64,000 nucleotides of DNA from Paenibacillus sp. G2S3 (GTDB lineage Bacteria; Bacillota; Bacilli; Paenibacillales; Paenibacillaceae). The notes under the pieces are model-generated. The model had not been told where the DNA came from. It did no database searches and worked only from the letters and a program-made list of their open reading frames with translations. How positions within the stretch are numbered: position 1 is the stretch's first letter; the number at the start of each line of letters is the position of its first letter. Location: positions 1,488,001-1,552,000 of the forward strand of contig NZ_CP126095.1 of assembly GCF_030123105.1 (NCBI RefSeq), written 5' to 3'. Both the position numbers and the translations under genes were made by a program. Shown piece by piece: positions 33,802-43,148 of the stretch.

Positions 33802-35376
33802 ATGCATCTTACGGTTGAAGAAGCGTTGTCCATTTATCCTTTGTCCGAGGCGAAGCTTATCGCGGGGTCCAAGGGGAAACATCGAATTGTGAAATCGATT
33901 AATGTGATGGACGCACCTGATATTTCGGATTGGATCAAAGAAGGCGAGATGCTGCTAACGACAGCCTATTTAATCAAGGACAATCTGGAGGATGCCTCTG
34001 CTTTGCTGCAGACACTGAATCGTAGGGGATCATCGGCCTTGGGCATTAAGCTGGGAAGATTTTGGGATGAAGTACCGGAGCAGCTAATCGCAGAAGCGGA
34101 GAGTCTTAATTTCCCATTAATCCAGTTGCCGTTCCAGTTCACTTTTTCGGATCAGATGAATGGCCTGTTTCGCGCCGAGCTTAGCCGGAGTACGAATGTC
34201 TTGCAGAACATAATGGAGAAGCAGAAAAAGCTGATGCAATTCGCCTTGCGATCAGTCCGCAGCCGTCCATTGTTTGACTCGGTGTCTGAAGTGATTGGCC
34301 ATTCACTTGTGGTGGTTAGCGCACGCGGGGATGTAATCTACAACAATTCTGATTATCAGACCTCACAGCTGCTGGAGGGGTGGCCTTGGCAGAAACGGAA
34401 TCAACGTTTTCGTATAGAAGATCGTATGGGTTATCGCACACCACTAATGCAAGGAGAAAAGTGCTCAGGATTTTTATTGTATTGTTCCATCGACCCTTTA
34501 TTGCTCCCGGTGGAAGAGAGCTTGTTCGTTCAGGGCGCTGAACTTATTTCATATCATATTCATTCAGGATACGAGGATTATTTTGAACAGGCAGAACATA
34601 GAGAGTTCAGCGGATTGCTGAGACGTTGTTTGAGTGGTAACTTATCTTACTCCGATTTAGCACAGTCTGCTGTAAAGCTGGAGATAGAGCTGCTTCAATC
34701 CCCATTCTGTCTCTTATTAACCGATATTGCTACGACGAGTGAGGAACGCCAAAGTGAGCTGCTTAGATTAAAAGAAGAATACACTGAACATCCCGTACTG
34801 CGGGAATTAAAGGCCATTCATATGATTGTAGATCAAGGATTATTGTCCATTTATCCGGCAGATCGTCAGAGTCCCGAGCAATTTCGGGCTCTAATTCAGG
34901 CTTGTTTTGACAACCTGAAGTTTAACAAGGGAGATTATCCGCGAGCAGCGATAAGTAGTTGTAAAGTGAAGCCGGAGGGAGTGAAGGAGGCTTTTGCGGA
35001 GGTAAAGGAATGTATGGGAATGCTTCAGCTTGAGGGAGTGCATGGGAATGTTGTGCATTACCGGCAGCTTGAGCTTTCCTTGCTTCTTGGGCAAATCCCG
35101 ACAGAGGTCATGGAGAAATATTGCAACGGAACGCTTAGAGGGCTGCTTAGCCGTGAGCCGGAGTATGTACGAGAAATGCTACGGACGCTGGAGGTTTATC
35201 TAGAGAACGATGGGCATGTCAATGAGACAGCCAAAAAGCTGTTTATTCATCGGAACACGGCTACCTACCGGATCGAGAAGCTTAGTGAGCTCTTGGATGT
35301 CGATTTTAAAAAAATAAATGATCTAATGAGGCTGAAGCTAGTGTTCATGTTTCGGAGAATGCTTGGGCGGGACTAA
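33802..35376 (+). CDS. pucR: PucR-family transcriptional regulator of purine catabolism
   Basis: This 524-residue regulator has the N-terminal PucR domain (LTVEEALSIYPLSEAKLIAG and DWIKEGEMLLTTAYLI) and, after a GGDEF-like central region, the C-terminal HTH_30 with YLENDGHVNETAKKLFIHRN and TATYRIEKLSELL. In B. subtilis PucR activates purine degradation genes under nitrogen limitation with allantoin-type effectors. AAGGAGGG precedes ATG 33802. It stands first before the pucA-like to pucG-like genes and diverges from ridA, so control of this whole cluster is expected. Confidence 0.92.
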   Translation: MHLTVEEALSIYPLSEAKLIAGSKGKHRIVKSINVMDAPDISDWIKEGEMLLTTAYLIKDNLEDASALLQTLNRRGSSALGIKLGRFWDEVPEQLIAEAESLNFPLIQLPFQFTFSDQMNGLFRAELSRSTNVLQNIMEKQKKLMQFALRSVRSRPLFDSVSEVIGHSLVVVSARGDVIYNNSDYQTSQLLEGWPWQKRNQRFRIEDRMGYRTPLMQGEKCSGFLLYCSIDPLLLPVEESLFVQGAELISYHIHSGYEDYFEQAEHREFSGLLRRCLSGNLSYSDLAQSAVKLEIELLQSPFCLLLTDIATTSEERQSELLRLKEEYTEHPVLRELKAIHMIVDQGLLSIYPADRQSPEQFRALIQACFDNLKFNKGDYPRAAISSCKVKPEGVKEAFAEVKECMGMLQLEGVHGNVVHYRQLELSLLLGQIPTEVMEKYCNGTLRGLLSREPEYVREMLRTLEVYLENDGHVNETAKKLFIHRNTATYRIEKLSELLDVDFKKINDLMRLKLVFMFRRMLGRD

Positions 35377-35414
35377 GGTCTGGGTTGAAATGCAAACACG
35401 GAGGAGGGAGCCTC

Positions 35415-36539
35415 GTGAATACACATGAGATCGCAATGCATATTCAAACCCATAAGGCGCCTGCGGTGCTGGCAACACTGATTGAGGTGGAGGGGCATTC
35501 GTATCGTAAACCCGGAGCGGTGATGCTCTTTTTTGAAGAGGGCACGATTGGGAGTCTGAGTCCAGGATGTCTGGAAAGCGATCTGCAGCTACGTACCTCT
35601 GAGATATGGGAACGAGGGCTACCCGAAATTGTGGAATACAATATGTTGTCTCCGGATGATCTGTCCTGGGGTGAGACTGTCGGCTGCGGGGGCAAGATCA
35701 AAGTGGTGCTTGAACCTGTGCAGGGGAAGTTAAATGAGCTTTTGGTGCAGGTGAGTGACAGACTGGCGGCGGGAGAACGGTTGGTTCTGTTTCGGGAGGT
35801 AGTGGAGAGGGGGTTTACCTATAAGCTGGAGCAGGATATTGATACTTCACTATCGCAGAACAAGCAACAACCGAAATTATCCCACTCGGCAAAAGAAAGC
35901 ATGGCGGCAGGTCGCTTTATGGCCGCTCCAGCTGAATTGACAGCATTTCATACGTCTTTTGTGCCCAAACCGCGGCTTGTGATTTTTGGTGGAGGACGTG
36001 ATGTGGTTCCGATTGCAGAGCTTGCTAACAAAGTTGGCTTTCGGATTGTGGTAGCCGATTGGCGCGAAGGGAGTTTGCAAAATGAGTTTCCTCGCGCTGA
36101 ACGAATCATTTGTTCTTCTACGGAGGTTGTTCAACGTGTGGGTGTAGCTCAGCGGGATTATGTGCTGATTTGTAGTCATCAACTTGGGCGGGATAGACAG
36201 TTCCTGGAGAGTGTAATTCCGCTAGCTCCGCTATACATCGGGGTTATTGGTTCAAAAGCGCGGATAGCTCTTTTACTGGAAGGGCTTGAAGCTCCTCCCT
36301 CTTTACATGCACCTGTAGGACTGCCCATTGGTGGAGAAGGTCCCGAGGAAATTGCGGTCAGTATTATAGCAGAAATTATTCAAATTAGAAGGGCGGGCTT
36401 ACGAGAGCTGCCTAAAGGAGTGGATAGTATTGAAGGTAGCAGGAATATATTTGGCAGCAGGGCAGAGCAGGCGGATGGGCGTGGCCAAGGTTTCGCTGAA
36501 ATTATCACAGGAGGTCTCGCTCGGGAGCGTCGCGCTTAG
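35415..36539 (+). CDS. pucA: XdhC/CoxI-family protein, xanthine dehydrogenase maturation (PucA-like)
   Basis: This 374-residue protein should insert sulfurated molybdenum cofactor into xanthine dehydrogenase. The N-terminal XdhC part has SYRKPGAVM and IGSLSPGCLESDLQ, where the usual GGCLE is PGCLE. The C-terminal Rossmann part has RLVIFGGGRDVVPIAELANKVGF and VIGSKARIALLLEGL. GTG 35415 is chosen because GGAGGAGGG lies just upstream, 38 nt after pucR. The last about 36 residues overlap the next gene by 110 nt and look like a poorly conserved tail. Confidence 0.9.
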   Translation: MNTHEIAMHIQTHKAPAVLATLIEVEGHSYRKPGAVMLFFEEGTIGSLSPGCLESDLQLRTSEIWERGLPEIVEYNMLSPDDLSWGETVGCGGKIKVVLEPVQGKLNELLVQVSDRLAAGERLVLFREVVERGFTYKLEQDIDTSLSQNKQQPKLSHSAKESMAAGRFMAAPAELTAFHTSFVPKPRLVIFGGGRDVVPIAELANKVGFRIVVADWREGSLQNEFPRAERIICSSTEVVQRVGVAQRDYVLICSHQLGRDRQFLESVIPLAPLYIGVIGSKARIALLLEGLEAPPSLHAPVGLPIGGEGPEEIAVSIIAEIIQIRRAGLRELPKGVDSIEGSRNIFGSRAEQADGRGQGFAEIITGGLARERRA

Positions 36540-37053
36540 TGAATTGGATCGCTGTAATCTTGAACCGCTTATCGTAGTGGTGCGTGCGGATGACAACTTG
36601 GAATGGCTGCCACCCGCGATTGCGCCGCAAGGGACTAGACGTACCGAAACCTGCTTAACCGCACATTTGGGATTATCTTTTTCCCTTCGCTGCGGACTTA
36701 ATGCTGTGCTGCCTTTGCAGCCGGATGCTGTAGTTGTGGCACTCGCGGATCAGCCTTTTATTACTACGGCATTAGTGAATCGTCTAATACAAACGTTTGA
36801 ACAATCACCGGAGATGGATTATGTGGCTAGTGTCAGCAACGGATCGGCTATGCCGCCGGCTTTGTTTTCGAAGACATTGTTTCCAGCACTACAGGGATTG
36901 GATGGGGATCGCGGAGCGGCAGCGATTTTGCGTTCACCTGATTATAAGGGGATTGTTCTGGAGTCTGAATCCGCCCACTATTTCATGGATGCAGATACAG
37001 AGGAGGATTTCGGGGAGATTCAGGAACAATGGATGCTGAGAAACGGAAAATAG
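36430..37053 (+). CDS. pucB: MobA-like molybdenum cofactor cytidylyltransferase (PucB-like)
   Basis: This 207-residue nucleotidyltransferase would convert Mo-molybdopterin to the dinucleotide form used by xanthine dehydrogenase. The signature IYLAAGQSRRMGVAKVSL is present, with the metal Asp in VVALADQPFITTALV and a C-terminal DADTEEDFGEI. The start is TTG 36430, with AAAGGAG 9 nt upstream, inside the xdhC-like gene. The 110-nt overlap in another frame is unusual. It acts with the XdhC-like protein on xanthine dehydrogenase assembly. Confidence 0.9.
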   Translation: MKVAGIYLAAGQSRRMGVAKVSLKLSQEVSLGSVALSELDRCNLEPLIVVVRADDNLEWLPPAIAPQGTRRTETCLTAHLGLSFSLRCGLNAVLPLQPDAVVVALADQPFITTALVNRLIQTFEQSPEMDYVASVSNGSAMPPALFSKTLFPALQGLDGDRGAAAILRSPDYKGIVLESESAHYFMDADTEEDFGEIQEQWMLRNGK

Positions 37054-37293
37054 AAATGTAATCGAGAAAGTAATCCCCCAAAAGTATTCCTTTTCCACAT
37101 TGAGTCATATAATGTGACATACAATAACCTCTTCCAAATACAATTTAGTGCATATCACACAAAAAAAGCTCTGATTCTTATCATCAAACACAAACGTATG
37201 TTATATAAATTTACGCAAAGGCCGCCTCTAAGTATAGTAGAAGTACATTTATGGTTGCAGCCATGATGAGAGATGATTTGGAGGAGGAGAATT
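37054..37293. promoter_or_regulatory. Leader region of the importer/xanthine dehydrogenase transcript
   Basis: A 240-bp AT-rich gap precedes the BMP lipoprotein gene and probably holds a promoter. A half-site ATGTTA at 37198-37203 is followed 7 nt later by TTACGC, a poor second arm compared with the ridA/pucR palindromes. No purine riboswitch core is seen. Confidence 0.3.
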
Positions 37294-38454
37294 ATGAAAA
37301 AAAGGGGTCAGTTCATAACATCTTGTCTTGCATTAATGGTTCTGATGACGGTGGCTTTGGTGGGGTGTGGCAGCAATAATAATACTTCTACAAATGCAAC
37401 GGAGGCACCAGCGGCAACTACAGCGGCAACAGAGGCAACTGCAACAACAGAACCGGCTGCCAAGAAACCAACGGTTGCTTTTGTGTATATCGGACCTCCA
37501 GGAGATGGCGGCTATACGTACCAACATGATCAAGGACGGCTGTATATGGAGAAGGAGCTTGGCATTAAAGCCGACTTTGTAGAAAATGTCCCTGAAAGTG
37601 CCGATGCTGAACGAATCATCACAGAGCTTGCGCAATCACATGACATCGTGTTTACAACGAGCTTTGGATATATGGATTTTACATTGAATGTAGCAAGCAA
37701 ATTTCCTAATGTGAAGTTCCTGCATGCTTCTGGTTACAAAACCGCAGAGAACATGGGGACTTACTTCGGGAAGAATTATCAAGCCAGTTATTTGAGCGGG
37801 ATTGCGGCAGGGAAAATGACCAAAAATAATCAGCTGGGTTATGTCGGTGCTTTTCCGATCAGCGAAGTGATTTATAACTTGAATGCTTTTACCCTTGGAG
37901 CACAGAGCGTCAACCCTGATGTAAAGGTGAATGTGGTTTGGACGAATACATGGTATGACCCGACGACCGAGCGTCAAGCGGCAATCAGTTTGCTGGATAA
38001 AGGGGCGGATGTGCTTTTGGCTTATCAGGATTCTCCTGCTACGCTGCAGGCTGCTGCTGAACGGGGCGCTTTTGCCGGGGGGAATGACTCGGATATGAGC
38101 AAATACGCTCCGGACAATTATTTAACAAATCCAGTATGGAATTGGGGTCCTTATTACGTAAAAGCTGTGCAGGCAGTGATGGATGGAACGTGGAAAAGCG
38201 AGCAATATTCCGGAGATATGGCTGACGGTATGGTAGAGCTGGCTCCTTTCGGGAACAAAATTCCAGATGATGTGAAAAAGCTTGTCGAGGACGCTAAAGC
38301 TAAAATCATCAGTGGTGAGCTTGATGTTTTTACCGGACCCATTTCGGATAACCAAGGTAATGTTAAAGTTCAGGACGGCCAAAAGCTGACCCTGGAGGAA
38401 GTGCTGGGCATGAATTGGCTCGTAAAAGGTGTGGAAGGAACCATCCCGCAATAA
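37294..38454 (+). CDS. BMP-family substrate-binding lipoprotein (nucleoside/purine importer)
   Basis: This 386-residue lipoprotein begins with a signal peptide and lipobox ALVGC, with lipidated Cys25, then a 35-residue Thr/Ala-rich linker. The BMP/PnrA-like domain reads FVYIGPPGDGGYTYQHDQGR, then VENVPESADAERIITELA, and LGYVGAFPISEVIYN. Relatives bind purine nucleosides (PnrA, B. subtilis NupN). GGAGGAGG lies just before ATG 37294. It is the first gene of a four-gene importer in the xanthine dehydrogenase operon, so its ligand is likely a purine or ureide such as xanthine, urate or allantoin. Confidence 0.9.
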   Translation: MKKRGQFITSCLALMVLMTVALVGCGSNNNTSTNATEAPAATTAATEATATTEPAAKKPTVAFVYIGPPGDGGYTYQHDQGRLYMEKELGIKADFVENVPESADAERIITELAQSHDIVFTTSFGYMDFTLNVASKFPNVKFLHASGYKTAENMGTYFGKNYQASYLSGIAAGKMTKNNQLGYVGAFPISEVIYNLNAFTLGAQSVNPDVKVNVVWTNTWYDPTTERQAAISLLDKGADVLLAYQDSPATLQAAAERGAFAGGNDSDMSKYAPDNYLTNPVWNWGPYYVKAVQAVMDGTWKSEQYSGDMADGMVELAPFGNKIPDDVKKLVEDAKAKIISGELDVFTGPISDNQGNVKVQDGQKLTLEEVLGMNWLVKGVEGTIPQ

Positions 38455-38563
38455 TGCGTAACCGTACTAAATAAAATGTGCAGGATCTATGGGTGGGGCG
38501 GATTCCATGAAGCGGAAACTACCCCACCCGTACTACAACTTGAAGGAAGGAGGGGCATAGGCC

Positions 38564-40096
38564 ATGCGGGGAACTTCAGTTGAAATGCGGGGAATTGTGA
38601 AAAAATTCGGCTCGGTAACCGCCAGTGATCAAGTCGACTTTTCGGCAAATGCGGGGGAGATTCATGCACTGCTTGGTGAGAATGGGGCAGGTAAAAGTAC
38701 GGTGATGAGCATGCTGTCCGGGGTGTACAGAGCAGACGAAGGCGAAATCTTCATTCATGGAAAAGCTGCTCACATCCGTTCTCCTAAAGATGCAGCACAG
38801 CTTGGTGTAGGTATGGTGTTTCAGAACTTTAGGCTGGTGCAAAGTCTCACTGCTGCGGAAAATATCGTGCTTGGCGAAAAGTCGTCTTTCTGGCGTGGGC
38901 GTAAGTGGATGAAGAACAAACGTAAGGAAATAGAGAAATTAGCTGAACGATTTGGATTGAATTTCCCCGTGGATCGCCCGATCTGGCAGCTGTCCGTCGG
39001 TGAACAGCAACGTGTTGAAATCGTTAAGACGCTGTATCGTGGGGCGGACATTATTATTCTGGATGAACCAACCTCTGTGCTGACCCCGGGAGAGGTAGAA
39101 CAGCTGTTTGAAACACTGCGGGTCATGAAGCAGGCTGGGAAGACGGTCATTATGACCACTCATAAAATGAAAGAGGTTATGGCATCCTCCGATCGGATTT
39201 CCGTCATGCGCAAAGGAAAAATGATTGCCACACTGACCACGGCGGATACGGATGAATTGGAGCTGGCTCGCCTAATGGTAGGCAAAGAAGTAACCATTAC
39301 AAGGCAAGAACGGGAGGCTACCGAAGGAGACGCTCTGTTAGAAGTAAAGGGCTTGGACGTATATGCCGATCATGGACGAAAAGCGTTGGATCATCTATCA
39401 CTGAATGTTTGCAAAGGAGAGATCGTAGGCGTAGCTGGGGTAGCTGGAAATGGGCAAAAAGAGCTGGCCGAAGTATTAACAGGTCTTAGGGGATGGAAAA
39501 GTGGTGAGATCACTTTTGATGGAAAGACGGTGAAATCTGCTTCGGTAAGAGGGGCAATTGATTCGGGAATCTCCCACGTGCCGGAGAACCGGATGAAGAG
39601 CGGTTTAGCCGGGCGTCTCGGATCGGTGGATAATCTTTTATTCAAATCCTATCGTTCAGAGGAGCACTCTAAATATGGTTTCCTGAAGTCTGCGAAGAAC
39701 CGTTCGTGGTCAGAGGAGCTGGTCCAGCGCTTTAATGTCAAAACTCCTGAGCTTGAGACGCCAGTACAGCAATTGTCAGGTGGCAATCAGCAGAAGCTGC
39801 TCTTTGCACGTGAGATCAGTCATCGGCCGAAGCTGATGGTCGCTGTTCATCCTACGCAAGGACTGGATGTAGGCGCTACGTCAGGTGTTCACGACCTTCT
39901 TATGGAGCTGCGCAGTTCAGGTAGTGGCGTGCTGTTAATTTCGGAGGATTTAGATGAATTGCTTCAGTTGTCCGACCGGATTCTAGTAATCTACAACGGC
40001 TCCATCATTGGTGAGAGTACGCATGAGGAAGCGAATCGAGAGAGCATCGGTTTATTGATGGCTGGTATTCATAACAGAGAGGAGAGCGCCGTATGA
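38564..40096 (+). CDS. Importer ATP-binding protein with two ABC domains (NupO-like)
   Basis: This 510-residue duplicated ATPase powers the BMP-type importer. Domain 1 has Walker A GENGAGKST, signature LSVGEQQRVEI and Walker B IIILDEPTSVL. Domain 2 has the family's divergent Walker A GVAGNGQKEL, signature LSGGNQQKLLFAREI and LMVAVHPTQGLDVGA where Asp is replaced. The asymmetry is normal for RbsA/NupO-type ATPases. GGAAGGAGG precedes ATG 38564. It overlaps the first permease gene by ATGA. Confidence 0.93.
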   Translation: MRGTSVEMRGIVKKFGSVTASDQVDFSANAGEIHALLGENGAGKSTVMSMLSGVYRADEGEIFIHGKAAHIRSPKDAAQLGVGMVFQNFRLVQSLTAAENIVLGEKSSFWRGRKWMKNKRKEIEKLAERFGLNFPVDRPIWQLSVGEQQRVEIVKTLYRGADIIILDEPTSVLTPGEVEQLFETLRVMKQAGKTVIMTTHKMKEVMASSDRISVMRKGKMIATLTTADTDELELARLMVGKEVTITRQEREATEGDALLEVKGLDVYADHGRKALDHLSLNVCKGEIVGVAGVAGNGQKELAEVLTGLRGWKSGEITFDGKTVKSASVRGAIDSGISHVPENRMKSGLAGRLGSVDNLLFKSYRSEEHSKYGFLKSAKNRSWSEELVQRFNVKTPELETPVQQLSGGNQQKLLFAREISHRPKLMVAVHPTQGLDVGATSGVHDLLMELRSSGSGVLLISEDLDELLQLSDRILVIYNGSIIGESTHEEANRESIGLLMAGIHNREESAV

Positions 40097-41235
40097 GTCT
40101 GGAGAATGGAAGAAATACTGCAGCAGCTGTTCTTGAACCTATTCCAGCCCACTCCGGGAAACGATCCTCTCTACGTTTGGAATACGATGCAAGCCGTATC
40201 CGTTCTCCTTGGTGGACTCCTATTGTATCTATCATTCTAGCGTTATTGCTATGTGCCTTATTTATCGCAGCAAATGGGATGAATCCGGTACTGGTCTACG
40301 AGAAAATGTTCCGTGGTGCATTTGGTACTACGTATGGCCTTACAGAAACCATGGTAAAGGCGATCCCCTTACTCCTGTGTGGGCTTGGAATTGCTGTAGC
40401 TTACCGCATTTCCATATGGAATATTGGAGCAGAAGGTCAGCTGACCGTTGGTGCTATGGCGGCAACTGCGGTCACGATTTATTTTCCTAATTTATCTTCA
40501 TTCTGGTCTTTATCCTTAATGCTGCTGTTCGGCATTGCGGCGGGAGCGCTTTGGGGACTGCTGACCGCTATCCCCCGGACGCATTTTGGAGTGAATGAGC
40601 TGATTACTTCATTAATGCTGAATTATGTTGCTCTGTTAGCACTCGATTATGTGGTATTCGGACCCTGGAAGGATCCTAAAGGGTTTAATTTCCCAGGATC
40701 GCCAAAGTTTACTGCGGCTCAGTCCCTGCCTGTTCTCGGAAGTACAAGACTTCATATCGGACTGTTATTTGGACTTATCGCCGTTATGATCTATTACCTG
40801 ATGATTCGTTTCACCAAATGGGGATACGAGCTTCGTCTGATTGGGGCCAATCCTGTGGCTGCTAGATACGCCGGAATTCATATCAAGCGGCATATTATTA
40901 TCGTCATGCTGATTAGTGGGGGGCTCGCCGGTATCGCTGGAATGGCCGAGGTCTCCGGTGTTACACACAAGCTGATGCAGGGCATCTCCCCGGGTTATGG
41001 GTATACCGCCATTATTGTGGCTTGGCTGGCTAAATTGAATCCACTCGGTCTAATCGTTACTTCCATTCTGTTCGGTGGCCTAATTGTCGGTGGATATAGT
41101 GTTCAGACCATTGGGCTACCCTCTTCGATTTCGGAAATGCTGCAGGGCTCCATCCTGTTTTTCCTGATTGCGGGCGATATGATTTACCGTTTCCGTATCC
41201 GCCGTAGCGGGGTTCAGTTGAAGGGAGGGAGGTAG
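40093..41235 (+). CDS. Importer permease 1 (NupP-like)
   Basis: This 380-residue inner-membrane protein has about ten membrane segments and the BPD_transp_2 signature in MWNIGAEGQLTVGAMAATA-like SIWNIGAEGQLTVGAMAAT and in FGVNELITSLMLNYVALLAL. A hydrophilic N-terminus of about 45 residues precedes the first helix. It overlaps the ATPase gene by 4 nt and is followed 3 nt later by the second permease gene, so the importer is a tight operon. Confidence 0.92.
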   Translation: MSLENGRNTAAAVLEPIPAHSGKRSSLRLEYDASRIRSPWWTPIVSIILALLLCALFIAANGMNPVLVYEKMFRGAFGTTYGLTETMVKAIPLLLCGLGIAVAYRISIWNIGAEGQLTVGAMAATAVTIYFPNLSSFWSLSLMLLFGIAAGALWGLLTAIPRTHFGVNELITSLMLNYVALLALDYVVFGPWKDPKGFNFPGSPKFTAAQSLPVLGSTRLHIGLLFGLIAVMIYYLMIRFTKWGYELRLIGANPVAARYAGIHIKRHIIIVMLISGGLAGIAGMAEVSGVTHKLMQGISPGYGYTAIIVAWLAKLNPLGLIVTSILFGGLIVGGYSVQTIGLPSSISEMLQGSILFFLIAGDMIYRFRIRRSGVQLKGGR

Positions 41236-41238
41236 CCG

Positions 41239-42168
41239 ATGGATTTTACAACACAGCTACTTATTGCTGCAATATCCGCAGGGACCCCACTGCTGCTGGC
41301 TACTCTGGGAGGCATTCTAAATGAACGAGCCGGCATTATCCAGCTTGGAGCTGAAGGTTTGATGCTGATGGGAGCAGTCACCACTTGTATTGTGTATATT
41401 CGCTCTGGAAACCTGCTGCTAGCTCTGCTGGCTACCGTGGCTGTGACGGCTGTGCTTGGTTTGCTGCATTCTTTTCTCTGTGTGACCTTGCGGGCGAACC
41501 AAACGATGTCCGGTCTTGCGATGACCTTGTTCGGAAGTGGATTGAGTGCTTATCTGGGCAAGCCGATCAGTGGCATTCCTTTGCCGGGAACATCCCCTAA
41601 GCTGCATCTGGCTTGGCTTGAGAATGTTCCGGTGATCGGTCCGATATTCGGCAACATGGACTACCTGACCTGGTTTAGCCTGCTGCTAGTGCTCGCTCTG
41701 CATTTGCTAATTCACCGCACCTCGTGGGGCTTGCATTTGCGGGCAGTCGGAGACAGCCCGGCAACCGCTGATGTGATGGGGATTCGTGTAGAGCTTATCC
41801 GTTATAGCTACGTAATCGTCGGGGCTGCCCTCATCGGTCTGGCCGGAGCGGATATGGTTTTGGCTTACGCGCCAACCTGGAATGAAGGACTTACGGCCGG
41901 TCGAGGCTGGATTGCCGTGGGTTTAGTGATTTTCGCCAGATGGAATCCGCTGCGTGCCTTGTTCTGCGCCTACTTTTTTGGGGCATTGGATTCACTTGGC
42001 TTCCGTATTCAATTACTGGGCAGTGCAGTTCCGCCCTATTTTCTCAAAATGATTCCGTACCTTGTGACCATTCTAGTCCTGATGTACCTGGGGTACCGCA
42101 ATCGCAACAAACCATCAGGCACACCGGAGGCGCTCGGAGTTCCTTATATTCGGGAACAAAGGTTTTAG
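41239..42168 (+). CDS. Importer permease 2 (NupQ-like)
   Basis: This 309-residue permease pairs with the previous one. It has about nine membrane segments with GGILNERAGIIQLGAEGLML at the start and LRANQTMSGLAMTLFGSGLS, typical of the second permease in BMP-type importers. The next gene, the FAD subunit of xanthine dehydrogenase, follows after 46 nt, which joins uptake to the oxidation step. Confidence 0.92.
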   Translation: MDFTTQLLIAAISAGTPLLLATLGGILNERAGIIQLGAEGLMLMGAVTTCIVYIRSGNLLLALLATVAVTAVLGLLHSFLCVTLRANQTMSGLAMTLFGSGLSAYLGKPISGIPLPGTSPKLHLAWLENVPVIGPIFGNMDYLTWFSLLLVLALHLLIHRTSWGLHLRAVGDSPATADVMGIRVELIRYSYVIVGAALIGLAGADMVLAYAPTWNEGLTAGRGWIAVGLVIFARWNPLRALFCAYFFGALDSLGFRIQLLGSAVPPYFLKMIPYLVTILVLMYLGYRNRNKPSGTPEALGVPYIREQRF

Positions 42169-42214
42169 GGGAAGCAATAGGAGCAATCTGGTACTCAAAA
42201 GGGAGGCGGAGTGT

Positions 42215-43114
42215 ATGGGAGTTTTACGGGAAGAGGATGGAAGGCTACCTGATGTAATTCAGCCCCGCAGCCTGCACGAAGCTTGGGAGAGGAAAATGGC
42301 GCTTGGGGACAGTGCCCGATACGTTGCGGGTGGGACACTGCTGAGAACAGGGTGGGAGAATGGAACGGCGCTAATGCCCAAACAGCTAATTGATCTCAGG
42401 CAGATCTCAGGTCTCACGGACATCACTTTAACGGAATTTCACTTATCTCTGGGTGCTCTTGTTCCACTTTCCCAGTGCCGCAGCGATGAGCATTTGCAGG
42501 CAGTGGCTCCAGCGCTGCAAGAGGCCGCACGCTGCATAGCTGCCCCGTCGATTCGTAACCTCGCCACGCTCGGAGGCAATATTGCTTCTGGCTTCGGTGA
42601 TATTCTACCTGCGTTACTGGTCTATGATGCTGAATTGATCTCCTTTGACGGTAAATTTATGACGGCTCTGCCTTTGCTAGAATGGCTAAACAATCACTGG
42701 AGCGGGATAAAACCTGCGGCAGATCTTGTGGCTGAGATTCGCATATCGCCTGCTCGCCGAGAGAATCCGTTAACGGATAGGCTGGAAATCTTCCGTAAGG
42801 TTGGCCGTAGAGAAGCTTTCACCCCATCGCTTGTAACGGTAGCGATATCCGCAGCGATTGATACTGAACATCGTTTACACGAGGTTCGTATCGCAGCAGG
42901 TGGGGGTTCAGGGCGGCCGCAGCGGCTAAGTAGAGCTGAAGCTATACTTGAAGATGTGGTGTATACAGAGGCGCTGTTGCCTGCTCTATATGAAGTGGTT
43001 GAAAACAGCTTTGAGACGTATAACGATCCCTTTGCCACAGAGCTTTACAAGAAAAAAACGGCTGGAAACCTGGTTGTAGCTGAGCTATGGAAGGCTATGA
43101 ATAGGCGGAGTTAA
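42215..43114 (+). CDS. pucC: Xanthine dehydrogenase FAD-binding subunit (PucC-like)
   Basis: This 299-residue subunit carries the FAD that passes electrons from the iron-sulfur clusters to NAD+. The VAO/PCMH-type fold shows YVAGGTLLRTGW, the FAD site ATLGGNIASGFGDILPALLV and the C-terminal CO_deh_flav_C domain (FRKVGRREAFTPSLVTVAIS, then AAGGGSGRPQRLSRAEAIL). GGGAGG precedes ATG 42215. It is followed by the molybdenum and 2Fe-2S subunits in the same order as in B. subtilis pucCDE. Confidence 0.92.
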   Translation: MGVLREEDGRLPDVIQPRSLHEAWERKMALGDSARYVAGGTLLRTGWENGTALMPKQLIDLRQISGLTDITLTEFHLSLGALVPLSQCRSDEHLQAVAPALQEAARCIAAPSIRNLATLGGNIASGFGDILPALLVYDAELISFDGKFMTALPLLEWLNNHWSGIKPAADLVAEIRISPARRENPLTDRLEIFRKVGRREAFTPSLVTVAISAAIDTEHRLHEVRIAAGGGSGRPQRLSRAEAILEDVVYTEALLPALYEVVENSFETYNDPFATELYKKKTAGNLVVAELWKAMNRRS

Positions 43115-43148
43115 GAGGTGAGAGATTCCACGAAAGGAGCGAGGGAAA

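Noticed and set aside
37054-37293. Purine riboswitch upstream of the importer operon
   Set aside because: The conserved junction and loop sequences of purine, guanine or xanthine riboswitches were not found by eye.
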